NCBI GenBank assembly: GCA_025667525.1
Contig: CM046874.1
Span: 278,936,380 to 279,000,379 of the forward strand
DNA: 64,000 nucleotides
From: Glebionis coronaria
Taxonomy: Eukaryota > Streptophyta > Magnoliopsida > Asterales > Asteraceae
Reading direction: 5' to 3'
Positions 46,375 to 56,019 of the stretch are shown here, piece after piece (position 1 is the stretch's first letter; the number at the start of each line of letters is the position of its first letter). The position numbers were made by a program, and so were the translations under genes. Below the pieces are notes generated by a model. The model had not been told where the DNA came from. It did no database searches and saw only the letters and a list, made by a program, of their open reading frames with translations.

Positions 46375-48535
46375 TAAGGCTCTTGATATCTAGGTCCGAC
46401 GAGGTGTTCGTGTATGGTGAAGAAGAAAAATTCGTATGAATTTTTCTGGACGTTTTTGTGTGCGCAGCAGTATTCAGAAGGTCATAACTTTTGATTGAAC
46501 CGTTGGATCGTCACGAAATTTTATATGTACGTTCTACATACATAGATCTAAACATCCACCGGAGGGATTGTCAAGTTTTATCCCCAGGCAAAAGTTATTA
46601 AGCGTCGAAGTTGGCTGATGATTGATTTTCAGTTTTTCTGCTTTTACATAAAATCATGAACTAGGGTTCCTCAAACCCTAGATCTACTTAAAAGCAGGAA
46701 GAATTGCAGTTTGTGGCTGTTATAATGCATTATGGTGTTTAAATCAAATCTGATTATGCTTAAAACCCTAATTAGGGTTTTGAATTTAAACAATCTTTGT
46801 TCTAGGGTTTCAATGTTTACTTTCTGAAGTAAAACCCTAGATCTGGTCGCATGATAGTAGCAGCAAAAAGGAAACGACAAGAAGTGTTGTTTGTGATGTT
46901 TCTGTGATCCCATTATGTTCATTGAAAGACAAGAATGAAGCAGCTTGTGTTCACACGAATACAGATTTCTCATTGGTTGGTTATTGTCATTCTCGCTGAT
47001 TGGTTTCGATATACACATGGTTATGGTGGACTTGCGGTTACATGATCAAAGCCCATCCATGACGTGAAGATGTTTAAAAGGAAGGTCATTTATTCGATTC
47101 TTATTGGTTGAATTGCAAGTTATGTGTACGACGCAAGTTTCTTATTAGTGGAAATTTGTGTGTTCACACGATGAAGAGTTCTTGTAAACGTTCCTATTGG
47201 CTACTCATAGTTGCATTCACACGGTGAGAGATCCTTTATTGGTGGAAAGCTTTTGCATTCACACGGTCTAAAAGGAAAAGCTTTTGTGTTCACATGGAAT
47301 ATAGCTTGTGATTGGCTATTAGATATGTGTTCACACGGTCATTCAATTAATATAGCTCTCCACGTTCAATATGTGTTCACACGAAGTAAGAGTTTTGATT
47401 GGTTAAAGAAGTGTGTGTTTACACGCTCAAAGAACAAAAGGGTTACATGTTTTGTTTTTGGAATATTACGTGATTTGTTTTGGGGACAAAAAGGTTTGAC
47501 GCTGACAAAGTTTTGTTGCCCTAAAAGACGAGGCGCTGACAAGGCATGGTTAGATGCTGACAGAAGGAAGTTTGACGCTGACAGAATAAGTCAACACTGA
47601 TGGAGTTGACAGTGTCGTCCGATATATGAACTTTAACGCTGATAGGCATTGTCCGATATTGGACAATACATCTGCCAAAGTTATTGGGCAGAAGAGGATA
47701 TTGGACAACACAAGGTTTGCTGCTGTTTGAGAAAATTAGACGTTTTAAGCACACAAAAAGGAGGAATATACACACGAAGGTACATGGAATCTCCGTTTTA
47801 ATTTAGAATATCATGATGATATTTATGGCTCGGATATTTTGAAAGGGATTAATGATTTTAATGCGAGTTAGCAACAATTCGTGAGGTAATTTATTGGATT
47901 TGATTATGTAATCGGGGTAGCCTTGTAAAAGAGTTATCCGTCTTATCACTTTTACATATGATATGAAGATTAAGTTTCTTCATGAAGAGGTGTTAGCTTA
48001 AGGGGAAGAATTCTTATGGTAAGTCTGATGATTGAAGAAGATTTTCGCGAGTTTGTGTTCTATCATATCTTAAAGTCGTGCACTTCCAGCCACTGACTTT
48101 AAAGGTAACTTGTTTGTGCTTACATGGTTACTGATGAAGTGATACAAGATCTAGGAATATGTGATTTTTCTTATGGTTCTCTATGCACATATTTTCTATC
48201 ACTTGAAGGAGTTACATTATCGTGCTCAGTGTCTCACAAAGGATGAGGATTTTTGTATCAGCTACACACTTCATCACATTCTACAAGATATGGAACATAG
48301 GTTTGGGTTATTTTACTTCTACATCAAGAATACTTTATTAATTGTTCTTCAAGATCATTACACAGAGCCTACTTTTGGAGAATCTTCAAAGATTGCATAC
48401 ATTGTTTACTTTCCTTGTTGATGTGACAAAAAGGGGAAGATATACATGCTACACTTGAGGGGAAGCAACTTGAAGATCATGTACAACTTACAAGAGATAC
48501 ACAAAGAGTTTTGCCGACATCAACTAGGGGAAGAT
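46375..48535 (+). other. Element C non-coding internal region
   Basis: No ORF is shared with B. Motif blocks in order: AAACCCTA-type boxes (46660-46845), TTCACACG(G/A) repeats (about 46950-47430), CGCTGAY repeats (47495-47650), and a tail ending in the polypurine tract actaggggaagat (48523-48535). The frame at 47211-47600 is built from the repeats and is not a gene. Confidence 0.8.
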
Positions 48536-49078
48536 TGTTGGGTCTAAAATTATATGAGTTGATGTGGCAGAAACTCACAACGAAGAAAACATCAAGACGT
48601 TTGTCAAAGCCGCTGACACGGCTAGTTGAGACACTGACGGAAAGTGTTGAGACGCTGACAGATGTTTACACGCTGATGGAGAATTATATTTAGGGAATAT
48701 ATTGAGTATATTATTTATGATATACACAATATATAGTTTATCTAAATAGAAGATTTAGATTTTATTTGATATTATCTCTTGTAGATTCTGTTCCTTCCAC
48801 TATAAAAGGAACAAGAGTCTTAGGTTTTATTCATATCATTCATTCACAATGTAAACCTAAAGTGTGTGTCGCACTAGACGTGGGATTCAATGTATACACG
48901 TCTAGTGGTTGTTTATTATTAATATAATGAGCAACCCAATTGTTTTAATTCGTGTCTTTTGTGCCTAAACACATTGTTTATGATCATTGTTCTATTCCGC
49001 TATGTTATCATATGAACGATGATCAACCTAGATATAATGGTTCATAACCATTGAGTCTAACGATCAATGGACACCACA
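48536..49078 (+). repeat. Element C 3' LTR (543 bp)
   Basis: Differs from the 5' LTR at 48633 (G to A in a CGCTGAC motif), 48686 (C to A), near 48760 (1 bp deletion) and 48973 (C to A). It is followed by the second catgg copy. Confidence 0.94.
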
Positions 49079-50101
49079 CATGGTTCTGGCTGCTTCAATA
49101 AGGGTTCTATTCTTCCTTTCAGCAACCCCATTTTGCTGTGGGGTTCTAGCTATGCTAAACTGCCTAGTAATCCCTTTCTTGGCACAAAAATCATCTAATA
49201 ACTGATTTCTAAACTCACCCCCATTGTCACTTCTAATAATTTTGACCTCATTACCATTCTTCTTTTCAATCTGGGTAATGAAATTAATCAGACTTTGGGC
49301 AGTTTCACTTTTCTTGGCTAAAAAGAAAGTCCATGTAAACCTGGAATAATCATCAGTGATAACAAAACAATATGATTTACCCTTTAAACTTTCTATATTA
49401 GTTGGACCAAAGAGGTCCATATGCAATAATTGAAGTGGTTTAGAACTAGAGTGCACCTGTTTAGACCTGAATGAGACCTTGTGCTGCTTGCCCTTAAGAC
49501 ATGCAACACAAGTGTGGTCATTGTGGAAAGCCTTTTCAGGCAAACCATCAACTAAACCAAGCCTCACAAGTCTATTGATATTTTTAAAGTTTATGTGCCC
49601 TAATCTCCTGTGCCAAAGATTACTTTCATCTACTGAGGCTTTAGCATAAAGACATGACATCATTTTATTATTTACCTTAATTCTATTAAGATTCACATTA
49701 TATATGTCTTTATGCCTTGGTGTTCTAAAATCTATGTATTTTTCCTCAGGGAGCTTATAATCTTTGCTTAACACCAAGCACTCAGTATCTGTGAAAAGAA
49801 CCTTATTTTTGTTATCACACACTTGTGATACACTAAACAAATTATAATCCAGTTCTTTTACCAAGAAGACATTCTCAAACCGTAGATTGTTGGTGACAAG
49901 GGTTCCTTTTCCTGTGATGGTGCCATAGCCTCCTCCAAAGTATACCTTATCACCATCTTGAATAGGAGTGAAGTTGGTCAGATAGTCTTCCTTTCCTGTC
50001 ATGTGCCTTGAGCATCCACTATCCCAATATCCATAATCATTGATCTTCTTCTGAATGCCCTGCACATAAAGAAAACACATTAGTTTTCTTTGGGAACCCA
50101 A
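49079..50101 (-). pseudogene. Element D protease and integrase, N-terminal part of pol
   Basis: The frame holds the aspartic protease start YWDSGCSRHMTG (residues ~22-33). Next come the integrase zinc-binding motif (HRRLGHINF...CVAC, residues ~166-200), HMDLFGP with the first catalytic Asp, RSDNGGEF with the second, and NGVAERKNRT with the Glu. All three DDE residues are present. It is cut after ...EAARTM by element C (5 bp duplication catgg); the rest of integrase is at 45815 and below. The upstream gag-side frame ends at 50080 in another phase, so a frame change or a splice is needed to reach this segment. Confidence 0.93.
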
Positions 50102-51054
50102 GCCTTTGAAGACTTGGATTCATCTGGTTGTTCAACAAGAACAGACTTGGTTCTCATAACAACCCCATTTTCATCCCTTTTTGAATGAAATTCCCAGTTA
50201 ACCCCAATTGGTGTTGACATTGCTTTTGAAATATAATGAAACCTGTTGCATGTCATAGAAACACCAGTAGAATTAGAGTTTTGGTCTTGTTTTGGTCTCC
50301 ATGTTAAGCTAGTAGAAGCTTTAGACCTATTTCCCTGTGGTTGCAAATACCTAGGTTTGGCAGTGTGTCTGTCAGCGCTGAAATTGCTCTTGTCAGCGCC
50401 CCGATTGCCTTTATCAGCGTTGAACCTAGGGTTTGCTACAGGAACCCATTGCCTATTGGACCAAGTGTTTGACTTTTGAAAAGGTCTTAGGCCTTGTGTG
50501 TTAGACCCTTTAGAAAAGAATGGGGCTGGTCTAACAACTTGGGAACTTTTGTTCACAAAGGTATTGGGTCTGACAGTGTTTGACCTATGTTGACTTTTGT
50601 CAGCGCTGAAATGGTTCCTATCAGCGTTGACATTGGAAGCGTTGACACATCTGTAAGCCAAATGTGAGAAGCTACCACATGTGTAACAAGCTTTTCTAGA
50701 CATAGTCTTAGGTCTAGAAGCAAAGAAGCCTGTTCCATGATTACTAACTTGGCTTTTTGGTGACCTAGTATTCCTATACATCTCTGCATACTTAACACTA
50801 GGTTTTCTAACAGTTTGTGGGCCAAGGTCAACAGCTTTGCCAGTGGTAGGGTGTGTGATTTTAATAGGTTTAGGATCATTGGACTCCACAATTGGTATCA
50901 TGATTGGTGTGGGCTCATTTGGACTTTCACACAACAACCCTCCCTTAACAAACAAAGTGTGGTTAGCTTTCTTCCACTCATCTAGGTCAGTTAGTTTTTG
51001 TTGGTATTCCTCAACTGGGGAAGTCACTCTAGGTGGAGGAATGAATTCCTTCTC
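50080..51054 (-). pseudogene. Element D gag-pol linker with second zinc finger
   Basis: In frame with gag but after its TAA stop (51055-51057). The first Met is at 51027. It contains a CX2CX4HX4C-like knuckle (CYTCGSFSHLAYRC, near residue 115), basic stretches, and CGCTGAY-encoded repeats (NADRNHFSADK, NADKGNRGADK, SADR). It ends AWVPKEN then stop. In SIRE-type elements the same WVPK-type stretch leads straight into the GYWDSGCSRHMTG protease, so the coding path is complete apart from the phase change at about 50080-50101. Confidence 0.88.
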
Positions 51055-52980
51055 TTAGAGTTCTGGCAAGCCAGTCCAAGATAAGTCCTTTGATTGGACA
51101 CCATAGAAATCCCCAGCTGGTGGTGGAACACCAGTATAATTTTTCATCCCAATCCCACTCATGTCCTTAGAGTCTCTTTGTTTACTAACACACTCTCCTA
51201 GGGATTGTGTGGCCTTATCAAATCTCTGGATTTTAAGACTCACATTATCTTTATTTTTGTTAGCCTCCTCTAACTGAGCTATCAAATCAAGATTAACCCT
51301 GTTTACTATATCTTGACAATCTTTACTTTGATGTAACTCATGTTTTAAGATATTTATTTGATCCTTTAAATCAAACTCCATTTTCTTATACTCAGCTACT
51401 GTCTTTTCTGTTTGGTTAAGAGCAATTTGATAATTAGATACTTTGCATCTTTCAGTACTTGCCTCATCTAATAATTTTACTATCTCTTGATTTAGTTTTT
51501 CAGTATTTAAACGACAACCCTTAGAACAGAAAGCATCATCATATACCTCATTATCTGATGAAGAGGAGGAGTGTGCCATGAGAGCATATTCAACATGCTC
51601 TTCTTTAACTTCAGCAACCAAAGCTCTGTCCTCTTCCTCATCCTTAGCCATAAAGTTCCAGCTCCAGTCCCATCCTCCAACGCCATCAATTTGTTGAACA
51701 GCAACCATGGCTTTGGGATCTTGGCTCTTAACCATTTGGCTTGAGGGTTTACCAGCATCAAATCTTCTTGGAGATCTACATTCCCTCATAAAGTGCCCCA
51801 TCCGATGACAATTGTAGCACTCAACCTTTGATTTGTCAAAACCAGCAACATCCTTAGCATTAAAGGTCATCTTCTTCTTGAACCTTTTATTAAACCTGTT
51901 TGCTCTTAAACTTACAAGAGCCATAGTCCACTTGATGTCCATTTCTTCCAATTGCTCATCACTTATCTGCTCAAGATCTTCATATGTAATCCTTGAATCA
52001 CTGGGCAAGGAAGCAATGAATGCACACACAGTATCTAGATCTAAACCAGCAGGTTTAATTCTATCAGCGCCAAAGTTGTGTGTGTCAGCGCTTGAGTATA
52101 AAGCGTTGATAGGATATGATCCAGCGCTGACAGACTGACATCCAGCGTTGACACCTTGAGATCCAGTGGCTGGATGTCCATAGAAGTTCATGGAATCAAA
52201 TTGGCCTTCACTTTGTGAGAAGAAGGCCATGTTACTACTGGAAGATTTATTATCACTGTCCAAAAGCCATTCATTCTCCAACAGTCTTAGTTTGTTGAAG
52301 ATGTCATCAAACCTGGAAGTCTTGTGGGTGTTATTGACAAGAATGGATCTTGTCTCAATCTTCCATACATCACCAAGACTTTTGAGAAAAGTAGCATTCA
52401 AGTCAGGGTCATCAATCTGTGTTCCCATGAAGGAAAGTTGACTTGTGATGTCAAGCAATCTACTTCTCACACTGCTGAGATTCTCATTTGGTTGAGCCTT
52501 AAAGACAGCATACTCATGCATGAGTTGCTTCTTCTTTTCATCTTTTGTGTCAGCATTGCCACCATGTGCTACTTCAAGAGCTTCCCAAAGCTCTTTTGCA
52601 GACTCAAAACGTTTGTACTTGTGCTGATTCTCATGACCTAGGGCGTGTTTCATGATGTTCAAGATTTTCATGTCCACCCTTTTCTTGGCTATATCTTCAA
52701 CAGATACAGCTCTTCCATCATCAGGCTTTTCCTTCTTATCAGCTTCAGGACAATTAGGAAGAGATACCCTTGTAGCAATAGCAGCAGCAATCTTTTGAGC
52801 TTTGTTGAATGTGTTCCCATATTCAACAATCTCCCAAAGAGTGTAGTCATGGATGGCTATATATTGCTCAAAATTAGACTTCCAGAGCTCGAAGTTCCTG
52901 GCATCAAACATGGGAATTTTGATACTAGGGTTTGTGGAGTTGTTTTGTAGCAAAGCAGAAGGCTGATTTGTGCCAGACAT
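51055..52980 (-). CDS. Element D gag (641 codons)
   Basis: Capsid/nucleocapsid protein that would form virus-like particles and bind element RNA. Start ATG at 52980-52978, about 100 bp after the primer site. The N-terminal block (MFDARNFELWKSNFEQYI) and the central YKRFESAKELWEALEVAHGG...LMHEYAVFKAQPNENLSSV match the copia gag domain. A zinc knuckle CYNCHRMGHFMREC lies near residues 388-401. After it come acidic residues and a long coiled-coil-like tail (residues ~490-600). Residues ~275-315 carry SAD/GAD and related Ala-containing repeats encoded by CGCTGAY/GCGCTGAC DNA. It ends with TAA at 51055-51057, after which the same frame stays open into the linker. Confidence 0.92.
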   Translation of the reverse strand: MSGTNQPSALLQNNSTNPSIKIPMFDARNFELWKSNFEQYIAIHDYTLWEIVEYGNTFNKAQKIAAAIATRVSLPNCPEADKKEKPDDGRAVSVEDIAKKRVDMKILNIMKHALGHENQHKYKRFESAKELWEALEVAHGGNADTKDEKKKQLMHEYAVFKAQPNENLSSVRSRLLDITSQLSFMGTQIDDPDLNATFLKSLGDVWKIETRSILVNNTHKTSRFDDIFNKLRLLENEWLLDSDNKSSSSNMAFFSQSEGQFDSMNFYGHPATGSQGVNAGCQSVSAGSYPINALYSSADTHNFGADRIKPAGLDLDTVCAFIASLPSDSRITYEDLEQISDEQLEEMDIKWTMALVSLRANRFNKRFKKKMTFNAKDVAGFDKSKVECYNCHRMGHFMRECRSPRRFDAGKPSSQMVKSQDPKAMVAVQQIDGVGGWDWSWNFMAKDEEEDRALVAEVKEEHVEYALMAHSSSSSDNEVYDDAFCSKGCRLNTEKLNQEIVKLLDEASTERCKVSNYQIALNQTEKTVAEYKKMEFDLKDQINILKHELHQSKDCQDIVNRVNLDLIAQLEEANKNKDNVSLKIQRFDKATQSLGECVSKQRDSKDMSGIGMKNYTGVPPPAGDFYGVQSKDLSWTGLPEL

Positions 52981-53087
52981 GATGTTTTTAGGGTTTTGAG
53001 AGATTTAGGGTTTTTAGGGTTTTTGGTGTTTTAGGGTTCTTGCGTTACTTAAAGATCAAAAGTTTCTCAACAAGCTCTGATACCACT
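52981..53087 (-). other. D primer site and leader
   Basis: The primer site TGGTATCAGAGC is at 53085-53074 on the minus strand, 2 bp after the LTR end. The ~90 bp leader up to the gag ATG contains four AACCCTAA-type boxes (52985-53040), like those in the leaders of B and C. Confidence 0.9.
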
Positions 53088-53621
53088 TGTTGATCCCAAA
53101 CTTAGATCGATTAAGCTTTGTGTATACGAGATTAGATCAAGTACTACACGTAGAGAAACCTTTGCTTATGAATAAAGTAACTAAGTGTTATGCGGAATTA
53201 ACACTTGATCTAAAACACAAAGATGTTAAACAAACTTTCACTTGTATTAGAATGATCGTACTTGATTACAATGAAAGAGGTTTAACTTGCGAATACTTAT
53301 GAAAACTTAATATTAACTTTAACCTAAAAGACCTTCTTTTATAGATCAAGAAGTCTTGTACAATAAGCTACGAATCAACTATTCTAGGTAAAGATAATAA
53401 TGGAAAATACAATGTCGAGCTTATCTTTACCATACACAAATAAAGAAACAAATAAACAAAAAGATTCGTATGAAGATATTCCATCAGTGTCAATCTTCAA
53501 GGCTGTCAGCGTTGACTTCTTCTTTGTCAACGCTTGGCTGTCAGCGTCCAATGTCTTCTTATCAGCGTTGACATTCTTCTTATCAGCGTCTAGTGAACTG
53601 ACCCATATTTTATTCCCAACA
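53088..53621 (-). repeat. Element D 5' LTR (534 bp)
   Basis: Identical by eye to 38266-38799 over all 534 bases (constant offset 14822). The TATA box TATAAAAG is at 53336-53343. The right flank is ataat (53622-53626). Confidence 0.95.
53336..53343 (-). promoter_or_regulatory. TATA box in D 5' LTR
   Basis: TATAAAAG on the minus strand, about 280 bp into the LTR. Probable promoter of D's genomic RNA. Confidence 0.68.
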
Positions 53622-53626
53622 ATAAT

Positions 53627-54429
53627 TACACCAAGTGAGCTTGTGCAAGAATACCGACTTATAATTGACTCTATCATCTCTCGTTCTCCACAATTTAAAA
53701 TCTCAAGTAATGAGACTCGTGGATGCTTAGCCTAATAAACCAATTAAGGTCTACATGGTTAAGGATACTAGCTAGAACAAACTTGGATAAGTCTATTCGG
53801 GTTGAGTCAAAATAATCGCAACGGCCTAATATGTCAAAGACTTCTAAACTAGCTACACCACTTTATTAATATTTTTGACTTTATTGCGAGATATATACAT
53901 ATGAAAGCAACGATAAAAATTTAAAAATTACGGCTAAATGGCCAAAGTTAATTAAAGATTTGAAAAATGTTGAAAAAGATGATTTTCCGGTTAAATGAAG
54001 GCATTTTCATGGAAAAGTCCACTTAAAACTTCGATAGAAGTCCCCCCTACACTTAAGATAAACATTGTCCTCAATGTTTAAGCATGTGGGAAAAATCTCC
54101 CCTACACTTATGACATTGTGCACGTTGGTTAACTCAAATTAAGGAAGAGACGACTAAAGTGATCAATTTCAAATGTGAGTATGAAGAAAATTGAATCACG
54201 AAAGGTTGAGAGATAGAACCGGATTTCGGATAACACGGAAGCACGGTTCTTCAAAGGTTCCAAGAATGCATTAATCCCTGTAATCACATCACCACACAAA
54301 ACAAACACCTACACAGGTCCCCCTACACTTAGGAGGTAAAAACATAAAAGGATAGATACTCGGGTTGCCTCCCGAGGAGCGCTTGTTTTTTATAACCGAG
54401 TCACGAGCCTGACTCGACCCAAAATTAGT
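53627..54429 (-). other. Element G 3' untranslated region, proximal part
   Basis: Non-coding sequence downstream of G's pol stop. It has two gtgtagggg-type purine stretches (about 54042-54057, 54097-54112) like G's polypurine tract. It is interrupted by D and continues, because of the inversion, at 16504-17592. Confidence 0.8.
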
Positions 54430-56019
54430 TCATGGGAACGTGGTGAGGGATGGAATCATCTCCTGAGAGATGTCCTCACCAAAGTACAGCTTCAGACGCT
54501 GGCCATTCACCTTGACATTGGGCCCATTTGGCTGAGAAAGCTCAATGGTCCCATATGGAAAGACTTTGGCGACGGTGAATGGACCAGACCAGCGGCTCTT
54601 CAACTTGCCAGAGAAGATCTTCAACCGAGAGTTAAAAAGTAAGACTTGATCACCAACGTGGAACTCTCTGTTCTTGATTTTTGCGTCATGAAGGATCTTC
54701 GTCTTCTCTTTGTAGATCAGCGAGTTCTCATAAGCTTCATTCCTCAGTTCGTTGAGCTCGTTGAGTTGAATCTTGCGATGATCACCGGCTTTGTAAATGT
54801 CGAAGTTAGCCCACTTCAAGGCCCAGTGCGCCTTATGTTCCAGCTCGATGGGAAGGTGGCATGCTTTCCCGTACACAAGACAATAAGGTGTACAACCGAT
54901 CGGGGTCTTATAAGCAGTACGGAAAGCCCACAGAGCATCATCTAACTTATCGGCCCACGCGGCACGATGCTCTCCCACAGTACGCTCCAAAATTCGCTTC
55001 AATCCACGGTTGGATATCTCGGCTTTCCCATTGGTTTGGGGATGATAGGCGGTGGAAAGACGGTGATTGACACCATACTTTGCCATGACTTTTGCAAATT
55101 GATCGTTGCAAAAATGAGTCCCGCGGTCACTGATAATAGCACGAGGAACGCCGAATCTAGCGAACAGCGATTTCAAAAAGTTACAAACGACCCTTGCATC
55201 ATTAGTAGGTAAAGCTTTGGCTTCAACCCACTTTGAAACGTAGTCAACGGCTACAAGGATGTATTTGTTTCCTTTAGATGAAGGGAATGGCCCCATAAAG
55301 TCGATACCCCAAACATCAAAGATTTCACATTCTTGTATGAAATTTTGAGGCATCTCATCTTTATGAGTGATCTTGCCTTGTTTTTGGCAGGCATCACAAC
55401 GTTTAACCATCTCGTGAGCATCACGATAGATGGTGGGCCAATAAAATCCCGAGTCAAACACTTTTTTGGCGGTGTAGTTGGGACCAAAGTGACCACCGGT
55501 GGGTCCTTTGTGGCAAGCGTCAAGTATTTCTAAAGCTGCCGGTCCATCAACACATCGACGAATAATCAAGTCAGCACATTGTTGGAATAGATACGGGTCA
55601 TCCCAAAAGTAAGTCTTAATGTCGTTAAAGAACTTTTTCTTTTTCTGGGATGTTAACCCGTCAACGAGAATTCCACCCGCCAAGTAGTTTGCAATGTCCG
55701 CAAACCACGGGGTTTCATCAGCAGTCGATTTGATATACATTAAGGTCTCCAAGGGAAAAGAATCATTGATTTCTTTGGTCGGATGATCCCCTTGGTAAGG
55801 ATCCTCAAGTCTACTGAGATGATCCGCGGCTAGGTTTTCAGCTCCTTTTTTATCGCGAATTTTGATTTTAAATTCTTGGAGTAGCAAAACCCAGCGAAGA
55901 AGTCTTAGTTTAGAATCTTGCTTTGTCAACAAGTACTTCAGCGCGGAATGATCGGTGTAAACGATTGTGGTGGAAAGGACAAGATAGGGGCGGAACTTTT
56001 CAAAGGCATAGACAACAGC
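54430..56019 (-). pseudogene. Element G pol, RNase H to integrase (Athila-like gypsy)
   Basis: In frame with the upstream pol part but separated by a TAA at 56020-56022. The first in-frame Met-like start is at 55932. It begins with the RNase H end ([13 protein letters not shown]...[14 protein letters not shown]). Integrase follows with a zinc-binding region ([13 protein letters not shown]...CDACQKQG) and the catalytic triad in [17 protein letters not shown] and [11 protein letters not shown]-terminal [26 protein letters not shown] block is typical of Athila-like integrases. The end (stop at 54430-54432) looks natural. No other damage is visible, so G was active fairly recently. Confidence 0.93.

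Larger units (their letters stand above)
45816..49078 (+). mobile_element. Element C: non-autonomous copia-type element inside D integrase
   Basis: It has LTRs of 544 and 543 bp (TGTTGGGTC...CCACA), a Met-tRNA primer site and a polypurine tract, and a perfect catgg duplication. It is inserted into D's integrase gene in the opposite orientation. The internal region has no coding sequence and is collinear with B: AAACCCTA leader, TTCACACGG repeats, CGCTGAY block, conserved tail. The LTRs differ by three substitutions and one 1 bp deletion, more than the LTRs of its host D. C also adds false start and stop context to D's pol at both ends. Confidence 0.96.
38266..53621 (-). mobile_element. Element D: SIRE-like Ty1/copia retrotransposon (contains C)
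   Basis: A nearly complete minus-strand element of about 12.1 kb, plus the 3.3 kb nested element C. Order on its sense strand: 5' LTR, Met-tRNA primer site, leader, gag, a second zinc-finger segment, protease-integrase, RT-RNase H, a 1.2 kb spacer, a 967-codon extra ORF, polypurine tract, 3' LTR. Integrase before RT marks copia; the size and the extra ORF after pol fit the SIRE/Maximus lineage (established knowledge). The two 534 bp LTRs look identical base for base. Defects are one in-frame stop after gag, one frame change before protease, and the insertion of C. The flanks do not match, which is explained by the inversion. Confidence 0.93.

Noticed and set aside
52985..53040. Interstitial telomere repeats
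   Set aside because: The TTTAGGG-like units are few and irregularly spaced and sit in D's leader; better read as telo-box motifs.
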